Below, in pieces: positions 52,305-60,591 of a stretch of DNA of 64,000 nt; positions within the stretch are counted from its first letter, which is position 1, and each line of letters opens with the position of its first letter. This DNA comes from Gammaproteobacteria bacterium (lineage in GTDB: Bacteria; Pseudomonadota; Gammaproteobacteria; Burkholderiales; Sulfuricellaceae), in NCBI GenBank assembly GCA_018824405.1, contig JAHJGO010000016.1, forward strand, positions 248,001 through 312,000. The letters run 5' to 3'. The notes beneath the pieces were generated by a model. It had not been told where the DNA came from. It ran no database searches and worked only from the letters and a program-made list of their open reading frames with translations. A program made the position numbers and the translations under genes.

Positions 52305-54656
52305 ATGAAAAACACGGAAAATTATTCTCTGCATTACTGGCTGGGTGCGTTGCTGCTGGCCTTGCTGTGCAGCACCGTTGCCGAAGCGGCGGTGATCCAG
52401 GCCGAACTCGAAAACGAACTGGCTGTCCGTGCGCCTCACGAGGAGATGGCGGTCATCATTTCCATGTCGGACAAGGTGAATCCACGCCTGTTCAAGGTCA
52501 GGAACAAGCGCCAGCATGATCCGGAGCACGTCAGGGCGCTGCGGCAACGCGCTGTCATCACTCAGGCTCCGGTGAAAAGATTCCTGGAAGGCAGGGGCGG
52601 GAAGCGCATCCGCGAACTGTGGGTCATCAATGGCATTGCCGTGAAGGTTCGCGCTGATGCCATACGTGACCTGGCTTCCCGCCCCGGCATTGAAAGCGTA
52701 CGCCTCGATACCCTGCTCCAGGCACCGGCTGTCAGCCAGGGCAGCACGGCGATTCCAGAATGGAATCTGCTTGCCGTGCAGGCCCCGGAGCTGTGGTCGC
52801 TGGGGTATGCTGGCAGCGGTGTCGTGGTGGCTGGCATGGATACCGGCGTCGATGTGAACCACCCCGATCTGGCCAGCAGCTGGCGCGGCGGAAGTAACAG
52901 CTGGTACGACCCGCACGGCGAGCACCTTACGCCCTTCGACCTGAACGGCCATGGCACTCAGACCATGGGCATCATGGTGGGCGGGGCGATGGGCGGCACG
53001 TCAATCGGCGTGGCGCCGGGCGCGCGCTGGACAGCAGTAAAGCTGTTCAATGATGCCGGGCAGGCTGCCTACAGCGATATCCACCTGGCCTTCCAGTGGC
53101 TACTGGACCCGGATGGCGACGCGGCGACGGCGGATGCGCCGGACGTGGTGAATGCCTCCTGGTACCTGTCGGGCACCACCGGACAGTGCTTCAGCGAATT
53201 CAACCCGGATATGGAAAACCTCAAGGCCGCCGGGATCGCGCTGGTTTTTGCCGCCGGCAACAGCGGCCCGGCGCCTCTGAGCAGCGTGAGCCCCGCCAAT
53301 AATCTGGCCGGTTTCTCTGCCGGGGCGGTGGATTCGTCCCTGAGCATAGCCAGTTTCAGCAGTCGTGGCGTGTCTCCCTGCGATGGCGGGATTTATCCGA
53401 AAATGGTTTCGCCCGGCGTCAATATCAACACTTCAGACCTTTCGTTTGGCGGATTGCCGCTCTATGCCATGGTTTCCGGGACATCCTATGCCGCGCCGCA
53501 TGCCGCCGGGGTCATGGCGCTGCTGACCGGCGCATTTCCTGCCGCGAGCGTCGCCGACATCGAGACCGCGCTCACGCAGAGCGCACTGGATCTCGGGATC
53601 GCCGGGCCGGACAACAGCTATGGATACGGCATCACCCATGCCAGGGCGGCTTACGATCGCTTGCAGGCGGCCACCAATCAGCCTCCGGTCGCTGCCGACG
53701 ACAGCGCCACCGCAGCGCAGCGCAGCAGCGCGCCTTACCCGGCAGTCATTATCAACGTGCTGACCAACGACACGGATCCGGATGCGCCCGCCAACACCAT
53801 CGACCCGGCCACGGTGTTCCTGACTACGGTGCCGGATCAGGGCGGCTGGGCGGTCGCCAACCCGGACGGCACGATTTCCTATCGCCCGAAAGCCGGATTC
53901 AGCGGAACCGAGACCTTCCGCTACAAGGTGCGCGATACGCTCGGGCTGGCCTCGGTTTCCGCCGCCTTCGTGCGGGTCAGCGTTGCTGCGCCGCCACCAT
54001 CTGCCAACCGTCCGCCGCTGCTGCTTGACGATGCGGCGACTGCGCCATTGCGGACGGCCGGCGTTGCCTACCCGGCGGTGATCGTCAACGTGCTGGCCAA
54101 CGATTCCGACCCGGATGCACCCGCCAATACCATCAACCCAGCCACGGTGTTCCTGACCACGACTCCGGACCAGGGCGGCTGGGCTGTCGCCAATCCGGAT
54201 GGCACGATTTCCTATCGCCCCAGGGCCGGATTCTCCGGGCTTGAAACCTTCCGTTACAAGGTGCGCGATACGCTCGGGCTGGCTTCCGTCTCGGCTGCTT
54301 TTGTGCGGGTCACCGTCACTGCGGGCCCCATTGCCGCCAACCAGCCGCCGCTACTGGCCGACGATGCGGCCAGTGCACCGCTGCGCACAGCAGGCATTCC
54401 CTACCCGGCGGTGATCGTCGACGTGCTGTCCAACGATGCTGACCCGGATGCGCCTGCCAACGCCATCGACCCGGCCACGGTGTTCCTGACCACGGTTCCG
54501 GACCATGGCGGCTGGGCTGTCGCCAACCCGGACGGCACGATTTCCTACCGCCCGAAAGCCGGCTTCAGCGGAACCGAGACCTTCCGCTACAAGGTGCGGG
54601 ATACGCTGGGACTGGCGCCGGACAGCGGTGCCTTTGTGCGGGTGCCGGTGCTATAG
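52305..54656 (+). CDS. Secreted subtilisin-like (S8) serine peptidase with three cadherin-like repeats
   Basis: 783 aa, GGGGGGAGC before the ATG. Signal peptide (ALLCSTVAEAA) and an inhibitor-like propeptide (to about 140) come first. The S8 domain has catalytic Asp (VAGMDTGVDVNHPDL), His (GHGTQTMGIMVGG), the oxyanion Asn region (FAAGNSGPAP) and Ser (VSGTSYAAPHAAGVMAL). Three repeats of about 110 residues start near 458, 568 and 679. It may process the surface proteins of the cluster. Confidence 0.93.
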   Translation: MKNTENYSLHYWLGALLLALLCSTVAEAAVIQAELENELAVRAPHEEMAVIISMSDKVNPRLFKVRNKRQHDPEHVRALRQRAVITQAPVKRFLEGRGGKRIRELWVINGIAVKVRADAIRDLASRPGIESVRLDTLLQAPAVSQGSTAIPEWNLLAVQAPELWSLGYAGSGVVVAGMDTGVDVNHPDLASSWRGGSNSWYDPHGEHLTPFDLNGHGTQTMGIMVGGAMGGTSIGVAPGARWTAVKLFNDAGQAAYSDIHLAFQWLLDPDGDAATADAPDVVNASWYLSGTTGQCFSEFNPDMENLKAAGIALVFAAGNSGPAPLSSVSPANNLAGFSAGAVDSSLSIASFSSRGVSPCDGGIYPKMVSPGVNINTSDLSFGGLPLYAMVSGTSYAAPHAAGVMALLTGAFPAASVADIETALTQSALDLGIAGPDNSYGYGITHARAAYDRLQAATNQPPVAADDSATAAQRSSAPYPAVIINVLTNDTDPDAPANTIDPATVFLTTVPDQGGWAVANPDGTISYRPKAGFSGTETFRYKVRDTLGLASVSAAFVRVSVAAPPPSANRPPLLLDDAATAPLRTAGVAYPAVIVNVLANDSDPDAPANTINPATVFLTTTPDQGGWAVANPDGTISYRPRAGFSGLETFRYKVRDTLGLASVSAAFVRVTVTAGPIAANQPPLLADDAASAPLRTAGIPYPAVIVDVLSNDADPDAPANAIDPATVFLTTVPDHGGWAVANPDGTISYRPKAGFSGTETFRYKVRDTLGLAPDSGAFVRVPVL
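53676..54653 (+). repeat. Three cadherin/VCBS-like coding repeats in the subtilisin gene
   Basis: Copies start at 53676, 54006 and 54339 and read NxPP..DDxAxAxxRxAxxPYPAV in outline, ending GTISYRPKAGFSGTETFRYK. They are near-identical in places to those of MCO-like gene 3, which suggests recent exchange or duplication. Confidence 0.8.
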
Positions 54657-54702
54657 GAGAAAGACGCATCCGCTGAATCATCACAATGAAGGGGGAATCC
54701 GA

Positions 54703-55350
54703 ATGAATACGGGAAAAAAATCAGTCATCCATGCCCGGCAGCCATTCTGGGCACTTACCGTCACGCTGCTATCGCTCGGCCTCGGCCTGGTTTCAGGAGC
54801 GGCGCGGAGCGGCGAGCACGATCACCACGGCCATGGAATGGATGCCATGCGCGGCGTCTACACGCGTTCAGTCAATTCGTACAACATCCCCGACCTCAAG
54901 CTGGTGGACATGAACGGGACAGCGGTTTCCCTGCGTGAGGGGCTGGGCGGAAAAGATCCCGTCATGCTGAATTTCATTTTCACCACCTGCACCGCGATCT
55001 GCCCGGTGATGAGCGCAACCTTTCACCATGTGCAGGATCAGCTCGGCCCGGACAGCGGCAAGGTGCGCATGATCTCGATTTCCATTGATCCGGAACACGA
55101 TACCCCGGCCCGGCTGCGGGAATATGCCAGCAAGTATCAGGCAGGCCCGCAATGGAAAATGCTGACCGGGAGCGCAGAAAACAGCATTGCCGTGCAGCGG
55201 GCTTTCGATACTTTCCGTGGGGACAAGATGAATCACGCACCGGCCACCTTCCTTCGGGCGGGTGGCGCGGACAAGCCCTGGATCAGGCTGGACGGGTTTG
55301 TCAGCGCGCCGGATATCGTCCGTGAGTATCGCCGCCTGGCCCCCAGATGA
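54703..55350 (+). CDS. SCO1/SenC-family copper chaperone
   Basis: 215 aa from the ATG at 54703 (GGGGGAATCC). A basic N-terminus and transmembrane anchor/signal (ALTVTLLSLGLGLVSGAA) precede a His-rich patch (EHDHHGHGMD) and a thioredoxin-like domain. The copper CxxxC is TCTAICP and the distal His is in KMNHAPATFL. SCO proteins deliver copper to CuA or other copper enzymes; here the recipient could be the multicopper proteins upstream. ATGA overlap with the next gene. Confidence 0.92.
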   Translation: MNTGKKSVIHARQPFWALTVTLLSLGLGLVSGAARSGEHDHHGHGMDAMRGVYTRSVNSYNIPDLKLVDMNGTAVSLREGLGGKDPVMLNFIFTTCTAICPVMSATFHHVQDQLGPDSGKVRMISISIDPEHDTPARLREYASKYQAGPQWKMLTGSAENSIAVQRAFDTFRGDKMNHAPATFLRAGGADKPWIRLDGFVSAPDIVREYRRLAPR

Positions 55351-56999
55351 GGAGGCTGCTCGCCATGCTGCGCCTGATAGCGTTTCTGCTGGCCGCGCTG
55401 TTTGCCGGCATGACAGCGGCGGCTGATGCTGTCACCGCAGCGGATGGCAAGCGCATCTACCGCGAGGGGCTGTTGCCTTCCGGGTTGCCCTTGCGTGGCA
55501 TGGTCCAGAACGGGGTCGAGCTGAGCGGCGGCGATGCAGCTTGCGCCAAGTGCCACCGCCGCAGCGGACTGGGCGGCGGCGAAGGGCAGAATACGATTAT
55601 CCCGATTGCCGGGCGCCAGCTATTTTCCAGGCCCGAGGTTCGCGGTTCAGAGCGGGTGCGCGCCCTGCTGGATGTGGATGAAATTCGCGCGCCCTATACC
55701 GGGGCCAGCCTGGCGCGCGCGCTGCGCGAGGGGGTCGACCCGGCCGGGCGCAAGCTGGACCCCCTGATGCCGCGCTTTGCCCTGAGCGATGCCGAAATCG
55801 CGCCGCTTGCCGCCTATCTGAAAACGCTCTCCGTGGAACCGGCGCCGGGCGTGACGGATAGTGAAATCCATTTCGCCACCATCATTGCGCCGGGCGTCGC
55901 GCCACAGAGCACTCGGGCAATGCTCGACGTGCTGCACGCGTTTTTTCGCGACAAGAATGGCGGCACCCGGCTGGAAAGCCGCCGCAAGGCCGCCGGCACA
56001 GAGCAGATGTATCGCGTTTACCGCAAATGGGTGCTGCACGAGTGGACATTGTCCGGTTCGCCCGAAAGCTGGCAGGAACAGCTTGAAGCGCGTTACCGGC
56101 AGCAGCCCGTGTTTGCCGTGTTGAGCGGAATCGGCGCAGGCAGCTGGCGCCCGGTGCACGAATTCTGCGAGCAGGCAGAAATTCCCTGCGTGTTTCCCAA
56201 TGTGGATTACCCGGAAATCGCCCGGCCCGGATATTCGACGCTGTATTTCTCGCGCGGTGTCGCGCTGGAAGCCGAGGTGCTGGCAAAACACCTGGCGGAT
56301 AACCGGCAGGCCGGCCATTCAGGCCGGATCGTGCAGGTGTTCCGCGACCACGCTGCCGGGCGCATGCCGGCGCAGGCCTTGCGTTTGGCCCTGCAGCGTC
56401 ATGGGATCGAAGAGGTGTCAGACCATCCGGTGTCGGGCGAAACCCCTGTTTCGCCTGCATTCTGGTCGCGCCTGCTCGACGAGGCCCGGCCCGGCGTGTT
56501 GGTCCTGTGGCTCGATGATGACGATATCGGCAATCTGCATGGCCAGGGCGAGATGCCGTCCGGCATGGAAAATATCTATATCTCCGGCAGCCTGATTGTG
56601 CGGCCCTGCCGGGTGCTGCTATTCGGCGACTGGCTGGAGCGGATGCGGCTGGTGTATCCGTTCGAGCTGACGGAGCGGCGTCAGCAGCGCCTGTCGCGCG
56701 TGAAGCACTGGCTGGCAGCCAGAAAAATTGCGCCAGTGAACGAGCGCATCCAGTCCAGCACCTATTTCGCGGCCACGATTGCAGGCGATGCCCTGTCCCA
56801 CATGGGAGATACGTTTTCGCGCGATTACTTTATCGAACGCGTGGAGCACATGACGGAACAGTCCCTGTCCTCGGCCATTTATCCTCGCCTCAGTCTCGGG
56901 CCGGGGCAGCGTTTTGCTTCCAGGGGCAGTTATGTGGCGAGATTTCCGGGGGAAGGGGAGTACATGCTGGTGCCGGTGAGCGAGTGGATCGTGCCGTGA
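55347..56999 (+). CDS. Cytochrome c fused to a periplasmic-binding-protein-like domain
   Basis: 550 aa. A signal peptide (LIAFLLAALFAGMTAAA) is followed by a mono-haem domain with CAKCH (about residue 66-70) and a distal methionine candidate in PLMPRF. From about 170 the chain looks like a type-1 periplasmic-binding/ABC substrate-binding domain (IHFATIIAPGVAPQSTRAML, IPCVFPNVDYPEIA). The fusion would join electron transfer to ligand binding in the periplasm. Translational overlap with SCO1 suggests a joint role. Confidence 0.85.
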   Translation: MRRLLAMLRLIAFLLAALFAGMTAAADAVTAADGKRIYREGLLPSGLPLRGMVQNGVELSGGDAACAKCHRRSGLGGGEGQNTIIPIAGRQLFSRPEVRGSERVRALLDVDEIRAPYTGASLARALREGVDPAGRKLDPLMPRFALSDAEIAPLAAYLKTLSVEPAPGVTDSEIHFATIIAPGVAPQSTRAMLDVLHAFFRDKNGGTRLESRRKAAGTEQMYRVYRKWVLHEWTLSGSPESWQEQLEARYRQQPVFAVLSGIGAGSWRPVHEFCEQAEIPCVFPNVDYPEIARPGYSTLYFSRGVALEAEVLAKHLADNRQAGHSGRIVQVFRDHAAGRMPAQALRLALQRHGIEEVSDHPVSGETPVSPAFWSRLLDEARPGVLVLWLDDDDIGNLHGQGEMPSGMENIYISGSLIVRPCRVLLFGDWLERMRLVYPFELTERRQQRLSRVKHWLAARKIAPVNERIQSSTYFAATIAGDALSHMGDTFSRDYFIERVEHMTEQSLSSAIYPRLSLGPGQRFASRGSYVARFPGEGEYMLVPVSEWIVP

Positions 57000-57063
57000 T
57001 TCTGTTTGCCATCAAAAACACATACCTTTTGTTCACCCGCTGCAACCGCAAAGGAGAAACGCC

Positions 57064-57450
57064 ATGAGAATCGCCAAACGAGATATACCCGTCAGAATCA
57101 ATGCACCAGGAGCCGTAGCCCGGCAAAAGACGAATTTCGGTGATGCTAGCGGGTACGGCATGATCAGCGGGGAGTACTTTTCTCTCGGCGCCGGTACGGA
57201 TATTTCGCCACTGCTTCAGGGGCTGGAGGGCGATCTGTGCCAGTCTCCCCACTGGGGATATCTGTTGCATGGTGAACTCACCATCACCTATGCAGACGGT
57301 ACACATGAAAAAACGCACAGCGGTGACCTGTTCTACTGGCCCCCAGGTCACACGGTCAAGGTTGGGGCAGATGCCGAAGTTATCCTGTTCAGTCCGCAGC
57401 ACGAGCACAGTGCGGTCATTGATCACATGCTTGCCAAGATGGCAGGCTGA
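57064..57450 (+). CDS. Cupin-domain protein
   Basis: 128 aa with AAAGGAGAAA before the ATG. A cupin motif is visible in HWGYLLHGELTITYADGTHE and in GDLFYWPPGH, with His residues at metal-binding positions. It is predicted cytosolic. No enzyme class can be assigned. The gene lies 60 nt after the cytochrome fusion gene and may be unrelated to it. Confidence 0.75.
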   Translation: MRIAKRDIPVRINAPGAVARQKTNFGDASGYGMISGEYFSLGAGTDISPLLQGLEGDLCQSPHWGYLLHGELTITYADGTHEKTHSGDLFYWPPGHTVKVGADAEVILFSPQHEHSAVIDHMLAKMAG

Positions 57451-57512
57451 AATGGCGGATTCGGTGATATCGCAACCAAGCAGATTCATTGCCATAAGGA
57501 AGGAGTGGAGTG

Positions 57513-57887
57513 ATGAAAAACAATCCCGTCGTCTGGTTTGAAATCTATGTGCAGGATATGGATCGTGCCAGGAAATTCTACGAAACCGTCTTACAACTCA
57601 AGCTGGAAAAGATGGACAGCCCGGAAGTGGAAATGTGGTCTTTTCCGGCGGAAATGGACCGATGGGGCGCTGGCGGGTCTCTTGTCAAAATGGATGGGGT
57701 TCCCTCCGGTGGTAACAGCGTCCTGATTTACTTTTCTTGTGAAGATTGTAAAGCGGGGGAAAGCCGAGCCGAAAATGCAGGTGGGCGCATCAAGCAAAAG
57801 AAGATGTCCATTGGCGAATACGGCTACATCTCGCTGGTTTTTGACACCGAAGGAAATATATTCGGCCTGCATCAATGCAATAAGTGA
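57513..57887 (+). CDS. VOC-family (glyoxalase/dioxygenase-fold) protein
   Basis: 124 aa from the ATG at 57513 (AAGGAAGGAG upstream; an in-frame GTG sits just before). VVWFEIYVQDMDRARKFYE is the opening of vicinal-oxygen-chelate proteins such as PhnB-like enzymes, and ISLVFDTEGNIFGLHQ the usual ending. Function within the superfamily is open. Confidence 0.82.
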   Translation: MKNNPVVWFEIYVQDMDRARKFYETVLQLKLEKMDSPEVEMWSFPAEMDRWGAGGSLVKMDGVPSGGNSVLIYFSCEDCKAGESRAENAGGRIKQKKMSIGEYGYISLVFDTEGNIFGLHQCNK

Positions 57888-58021
57888 TGAGTGACACGCC
57901 GATTCAAGGGGAAACCCGTGGCCGTTTTCCTGCCCCCCGTTATCCGCACAAGTGATTATGAATGAGGATGATCGGGGGGCGCATGGAGAGAGTGAGGTCA
58001 GTAGTTTATTGACGCTTCACT
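57888..58021. other. Convergent spacer
   Basis: 134 nt between the VOC gene and the small exported protein gene. No structure noted. Confidence 0.4.
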
Positions 58022-58309
58022 TCAGCACTTTGCATCGAGGATAGTTGGGCCTTCCGCAGAGCAAAAATGAGCGCGCTGTGTGGTGGACTCCATTTTTACC
58101 TCACGCGGCTCGCCGTATGCGGCTTTGCCCTCACGTTCAGTGAGATTGCCGGCGCAATTGGGTTCGAAAGCAGTCGACTCATTTGCGCAGAACGCAGATT
58201 GAGTCTGGGTCGGCATGCCTGAAGCCGTGGCGGCATATGCGCCGCTTGCAGCAATTGAGGTCAATCCGATAAACAATGATGCCAAAGCCAGAAGTAACTT
58301 GTTTTTCAT
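58022..58309 (-). CDS. Small exported protein, paralogue of the gene at the right window edge
   Basis: 95 aa with a good RBS (AGGAGAAC) and a signal peptide cut near AYA-AT (residue 26). The mature part contains QSAFCANESTAFEPNCAG, EREGKAAYGE and AHFCSAEGP, so cysteines are probably paired in the periplasm. The same motif set recurs in the fragment at 63888-64000. No function is known to me. Confidence 0.7.
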   Translation of the reverse strand: MKNKLLLALASLFIGLTSIAASGAYAATASGMPTQTQSAFCANESTAFEPNCAGNLTEREGKAAYGEPREVKMESTTQRAHFCSAEGPTILDAKC

Positions 58310-58574
58310 GATGTTCTCCTTACAAGCTGTTGAAAAACGGATAGTCGTACTCCGTCATATTCAGTCGCATTCAGCCACCGAAAAACCTGAGTAATATTGT
58401 CAGGTAATCGTAAGATGCAGCAAATGGATGAAAGTTCCGGGACGGGCTTGTCCGTTTAACATGAAACTCGCGTAGCGAGCTTGCACCCCCTCTCCCGCTA
58501 GCGGGGGAGGGCAGGGGTGGAGGAAAAAGTCATGACGCGCTTCATGGTCTGGGGTGGGATATTTGCCATGCTCC
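58310..58574. other. Intergenic region with inverted repeats
   Basis: Contains no supported gene. Two hairpins lie inside: 58467-58479 and 58488-58511 (given separately). Confidence 0.45.
58488..58511. repeat. GC-rich inverted repeat (REP-like)
   Basis: CCCTCTCCCGC (58488-58498) and GCGGGGGAGGG (58501-58511) form an 11-bp stem with one wobble and a 2-nt loop. The flanking CACCCC/GGGGTG can extend it. The CTCGC-GTA-GCGAG hairpin sits at 58467-58479. This look is common for interspersed repeats in proteobacteria. Confidence 0.6.
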
Positions 58575-59393
58575 TTAGTCCCTGGTGGCCAGAAGCACGG
58601 TTGCAGCGTGCTCTGCGCCTTGATAGGCCGTATGAAATTCCTGCCGGGCCTTGAGGGCATGGATCAGCTGTTGCAGGCCTTTTTTCCCTGCCGCGGCATA
58701 CCAGCGCGCGACTTCCTGCCTGGCCGTGCCATAGGATAGCTGCATGTTGACGCCGTTAACGCCGGTGACGCGGTTCCAGTCGGCCATGCTGGCCAGTTCG
58801 CTGAGCTGCGGCGAGCCGTCCCCTTTGCGGCAGGCCTCTTCCCACGCCTCGTCCGAAAACTCGTGGGCCATGCTGACCATGACTGCCATGCCCTCGTCAA
58901 ACCATTGGGGCACCTTGTCGAGAATGTCTGGCATGTCACCCAGCCGCGCCGCCAGTTCGACATGCGAAAGTTCGTGGCTGATGATGGCGGCTCGCCAGCC
59001 GCGTGGGGAAATCAGGATGGTATTGCCGCGGGTATAACCGAGTCCGACTCCGCCGAACTTGCGGTAGCACGCCATGCTGGAGCAGAACAGGATGTCCGGC
59101 CTGGAAAGCAGTTCGCCGTAAAAATAATCGACTCTGACTCTGGCTTTATCCACCAGATTGAGTAAATCAGAAACATATTCCGGGCCGACTTCCCGGTCGA
59201 CGAAAATATGCGGCGCGATTTTCACCAGGCCATCTTCCACCGGTTGCAATACACGGGGACTGGCGATTCTGTCATGCAGGTGGTCGAGACGGTTCTGTGC
59301 CTTCACGGTGCGCGCCGGCCCCACTCCACCGCAACCGGGCAGCAGAATGATGGTCACCAGAGCGGCTACCAGGATGGGAGTCAACTTTGCCAC
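58575..59393 (-). CDS. Gluzincin-like metallopeptidase lipoprotein
   Basis: 272 aa from a GTG at 59393, with GAGG 9 nt upstream; a TTG at 59411 is in frame but lacks an RBS. The lipobox LLPGC gives a lipoprotein. The zinc motif is HELSH, with the third ligand likely the Glu of WFDEGMAV about 30 residues on. The layout is that of MA-clan peptidases. The natural substrate is not known. The gene is on its own strand block before the ABC operon. Confidence 0.7.
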   Translation of the reverse strand: MAKLTPILVAALVTIILLPGCGGVGPARTVKAQNRLDHLHDRIASPRVLQPVEDGLVKIAPHIFVDREVGPEYVSDLLNLVDKARVRVDYFYGELLSRPDILFCSSMACYRKFGGVGLGYTRGNTILISPRGWRAAIISHELSHVELAARLGDMPDILDKVPQWFDEGMAVMVSMAHEFSDEAWEEACRKGDGSPQLSELASMADWNRVTGVNGVNMQLSYGTARQEVARWYAAAGKKGLQQLIHALKARQEFHTAYQGAEHAATVLLATRD

Positions 59394-59550
59394 TAGTCTG
59401 ATCCTCGCCAAAAAATCCGAAATGGGATAAGTGTCGAAAAAACACCCATTGAACGCTGTTCGAGAAGCGCCAATAGAGTACAGATTTATAAATCCTGAGT
59501 TGACCTATGTCAACATCTGTTTGGCCATGTTGATGTTCTGCATGTTCAGA
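59394..59550. other. Intergenic region
   Basis: 157 nt with no supported gene. Confidence 0.4.
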
Positions 59551-60591
59551 TTACAGCTGGAGCGGGCGCCAGTAGCCCGTCAGTTCCAGATAGCCGCGGC
59601 CGATTTCCTGCCCGGCTTCCATGGCGCGCACTGCCCCCTCCCAGTAAATCGTTCCGGTCGTGGCGCGGGCATCGTTTTCCTGGTCGTCCATCATGGGTTC
59701 CAGCTCGAATTCGAGAGTCCCGGCGTTGATGCGCCAGGCGACAGGGTAGCGTGTTCCGTTGCGCGGCGAGCGCCAGTGGCGCAGGGGCGTGAAGCGGATG
59801 TCCACGGGTTTGAACCAGGTCAGGGTTCCATCCGGCTTTCGATAAGTTCCTCCGGCCCAGCGCACGCTGCCGTTCCTGGCACGAATGCGGAACAGCATCA
59901 GGGCGCCGCCGTCGGCAAGATTGAGACCGGTCCAGTCCCAGCCGACTGCGTCCTGTTCCAGATAGCTGTCGGACCATTCGTGGTCCAGCCAGGCCGTGCC
60001 CGTGACGGAAAATGAATTGTCTTGATGCGTGAGAGTGCCGCTGGCTGCAAGCTGGGGCAGGCTGTAGTAATGGCTGCTGGCATCCGCTCCGGCGCCCTTG
60101 CGGCTAAGGCCGCCGGGCCCGTGGAGCAGGGGCGTCTGTGCGGGTTTGAAGTCGAGCGCGAGACGGAAGTCCCGCGCCGGGAGCGAAAGGGTATAGCCAT
60201 CCCCGGACTGGCGCAGTGACCAGTTGTCGATCCAGACGTCGGTCTTCCCTTCCAGAGCCTCGGCCAGGCCGAAACCGGCGCGCGCCGCACGCTGATCTCC
60301 CAATAGTCGCCCGATGGAAGGGTCGCTGATGGCGGCATGCGCCAGGATGATCTGGTGCGGGGCGAAGCGGCTGGGATTTTCAGCGCTTTCCTCATTGCGG
60401 CTGCGAAAAAAGGTAATCTGAAAGCCAAAATTCCTGCCGTCTTCCGCATGCAGCCAGCCGGTGACATACCACCATTCGGTGCGCAGATCCGGATGGCTGC
60501 CGGCATCGTGGGGCAGGACGATCTCCGCCTGAACGAATGTGCGGGGCCAGAGCATGGCCAATATCACCAGCCATGACAGGGCGCGGCGCAT
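59551..60591 (-). CDS. AttH/CrtC-like lipocalin-fold secreted protein
   Basis: 346 aa from the ATG at 60591, which overlaps the permease stop by one base (TGATG). A signal peptide (LVILAMLWPRTFVQA) precedes HPDLRTEWWYVTGWLH (hallmark of the AttH/CrtC family), ASSHYYSLPQL, and AWLDHEWSD. Members include the carotenoid hydratase CrtC, but an ABC-linked AttH protein is more likely given the neighbours. Substrate unknown, probably a lipid or hydrophobic compound. Confidence 0.85.
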   Translation of the reverse strand: MRRALSWLVILAMLWPRTFVQAEIVLPHDAGSHPDLRTEWWYVTGWLHAEDGRNFGFQITFFRSRNEESAENPSRFAPHQIILAHAAISDPSIGRLLGDQRAARAGFGLAEALEGKTDVWIDNWSLRQSGDGYTLSLPARDFRLALDFKPAQTPLLHGPGGLSRKGAGADASSHYYSLPQLAASGTLTHQDNSFSVTGTAWLDHEWSDSYLEQDAVGWDWTGLNLADGGALMLFRIRARNGSVRWAGGTYRKPDGTLTWFKPVDIRFTPLRHWRSPRNGTRYPVAWRINAGTLEFELEPMMDDQENDARATTGTIYWEGAVRAMEAGQEIGRGYLELTGYWRPLQL

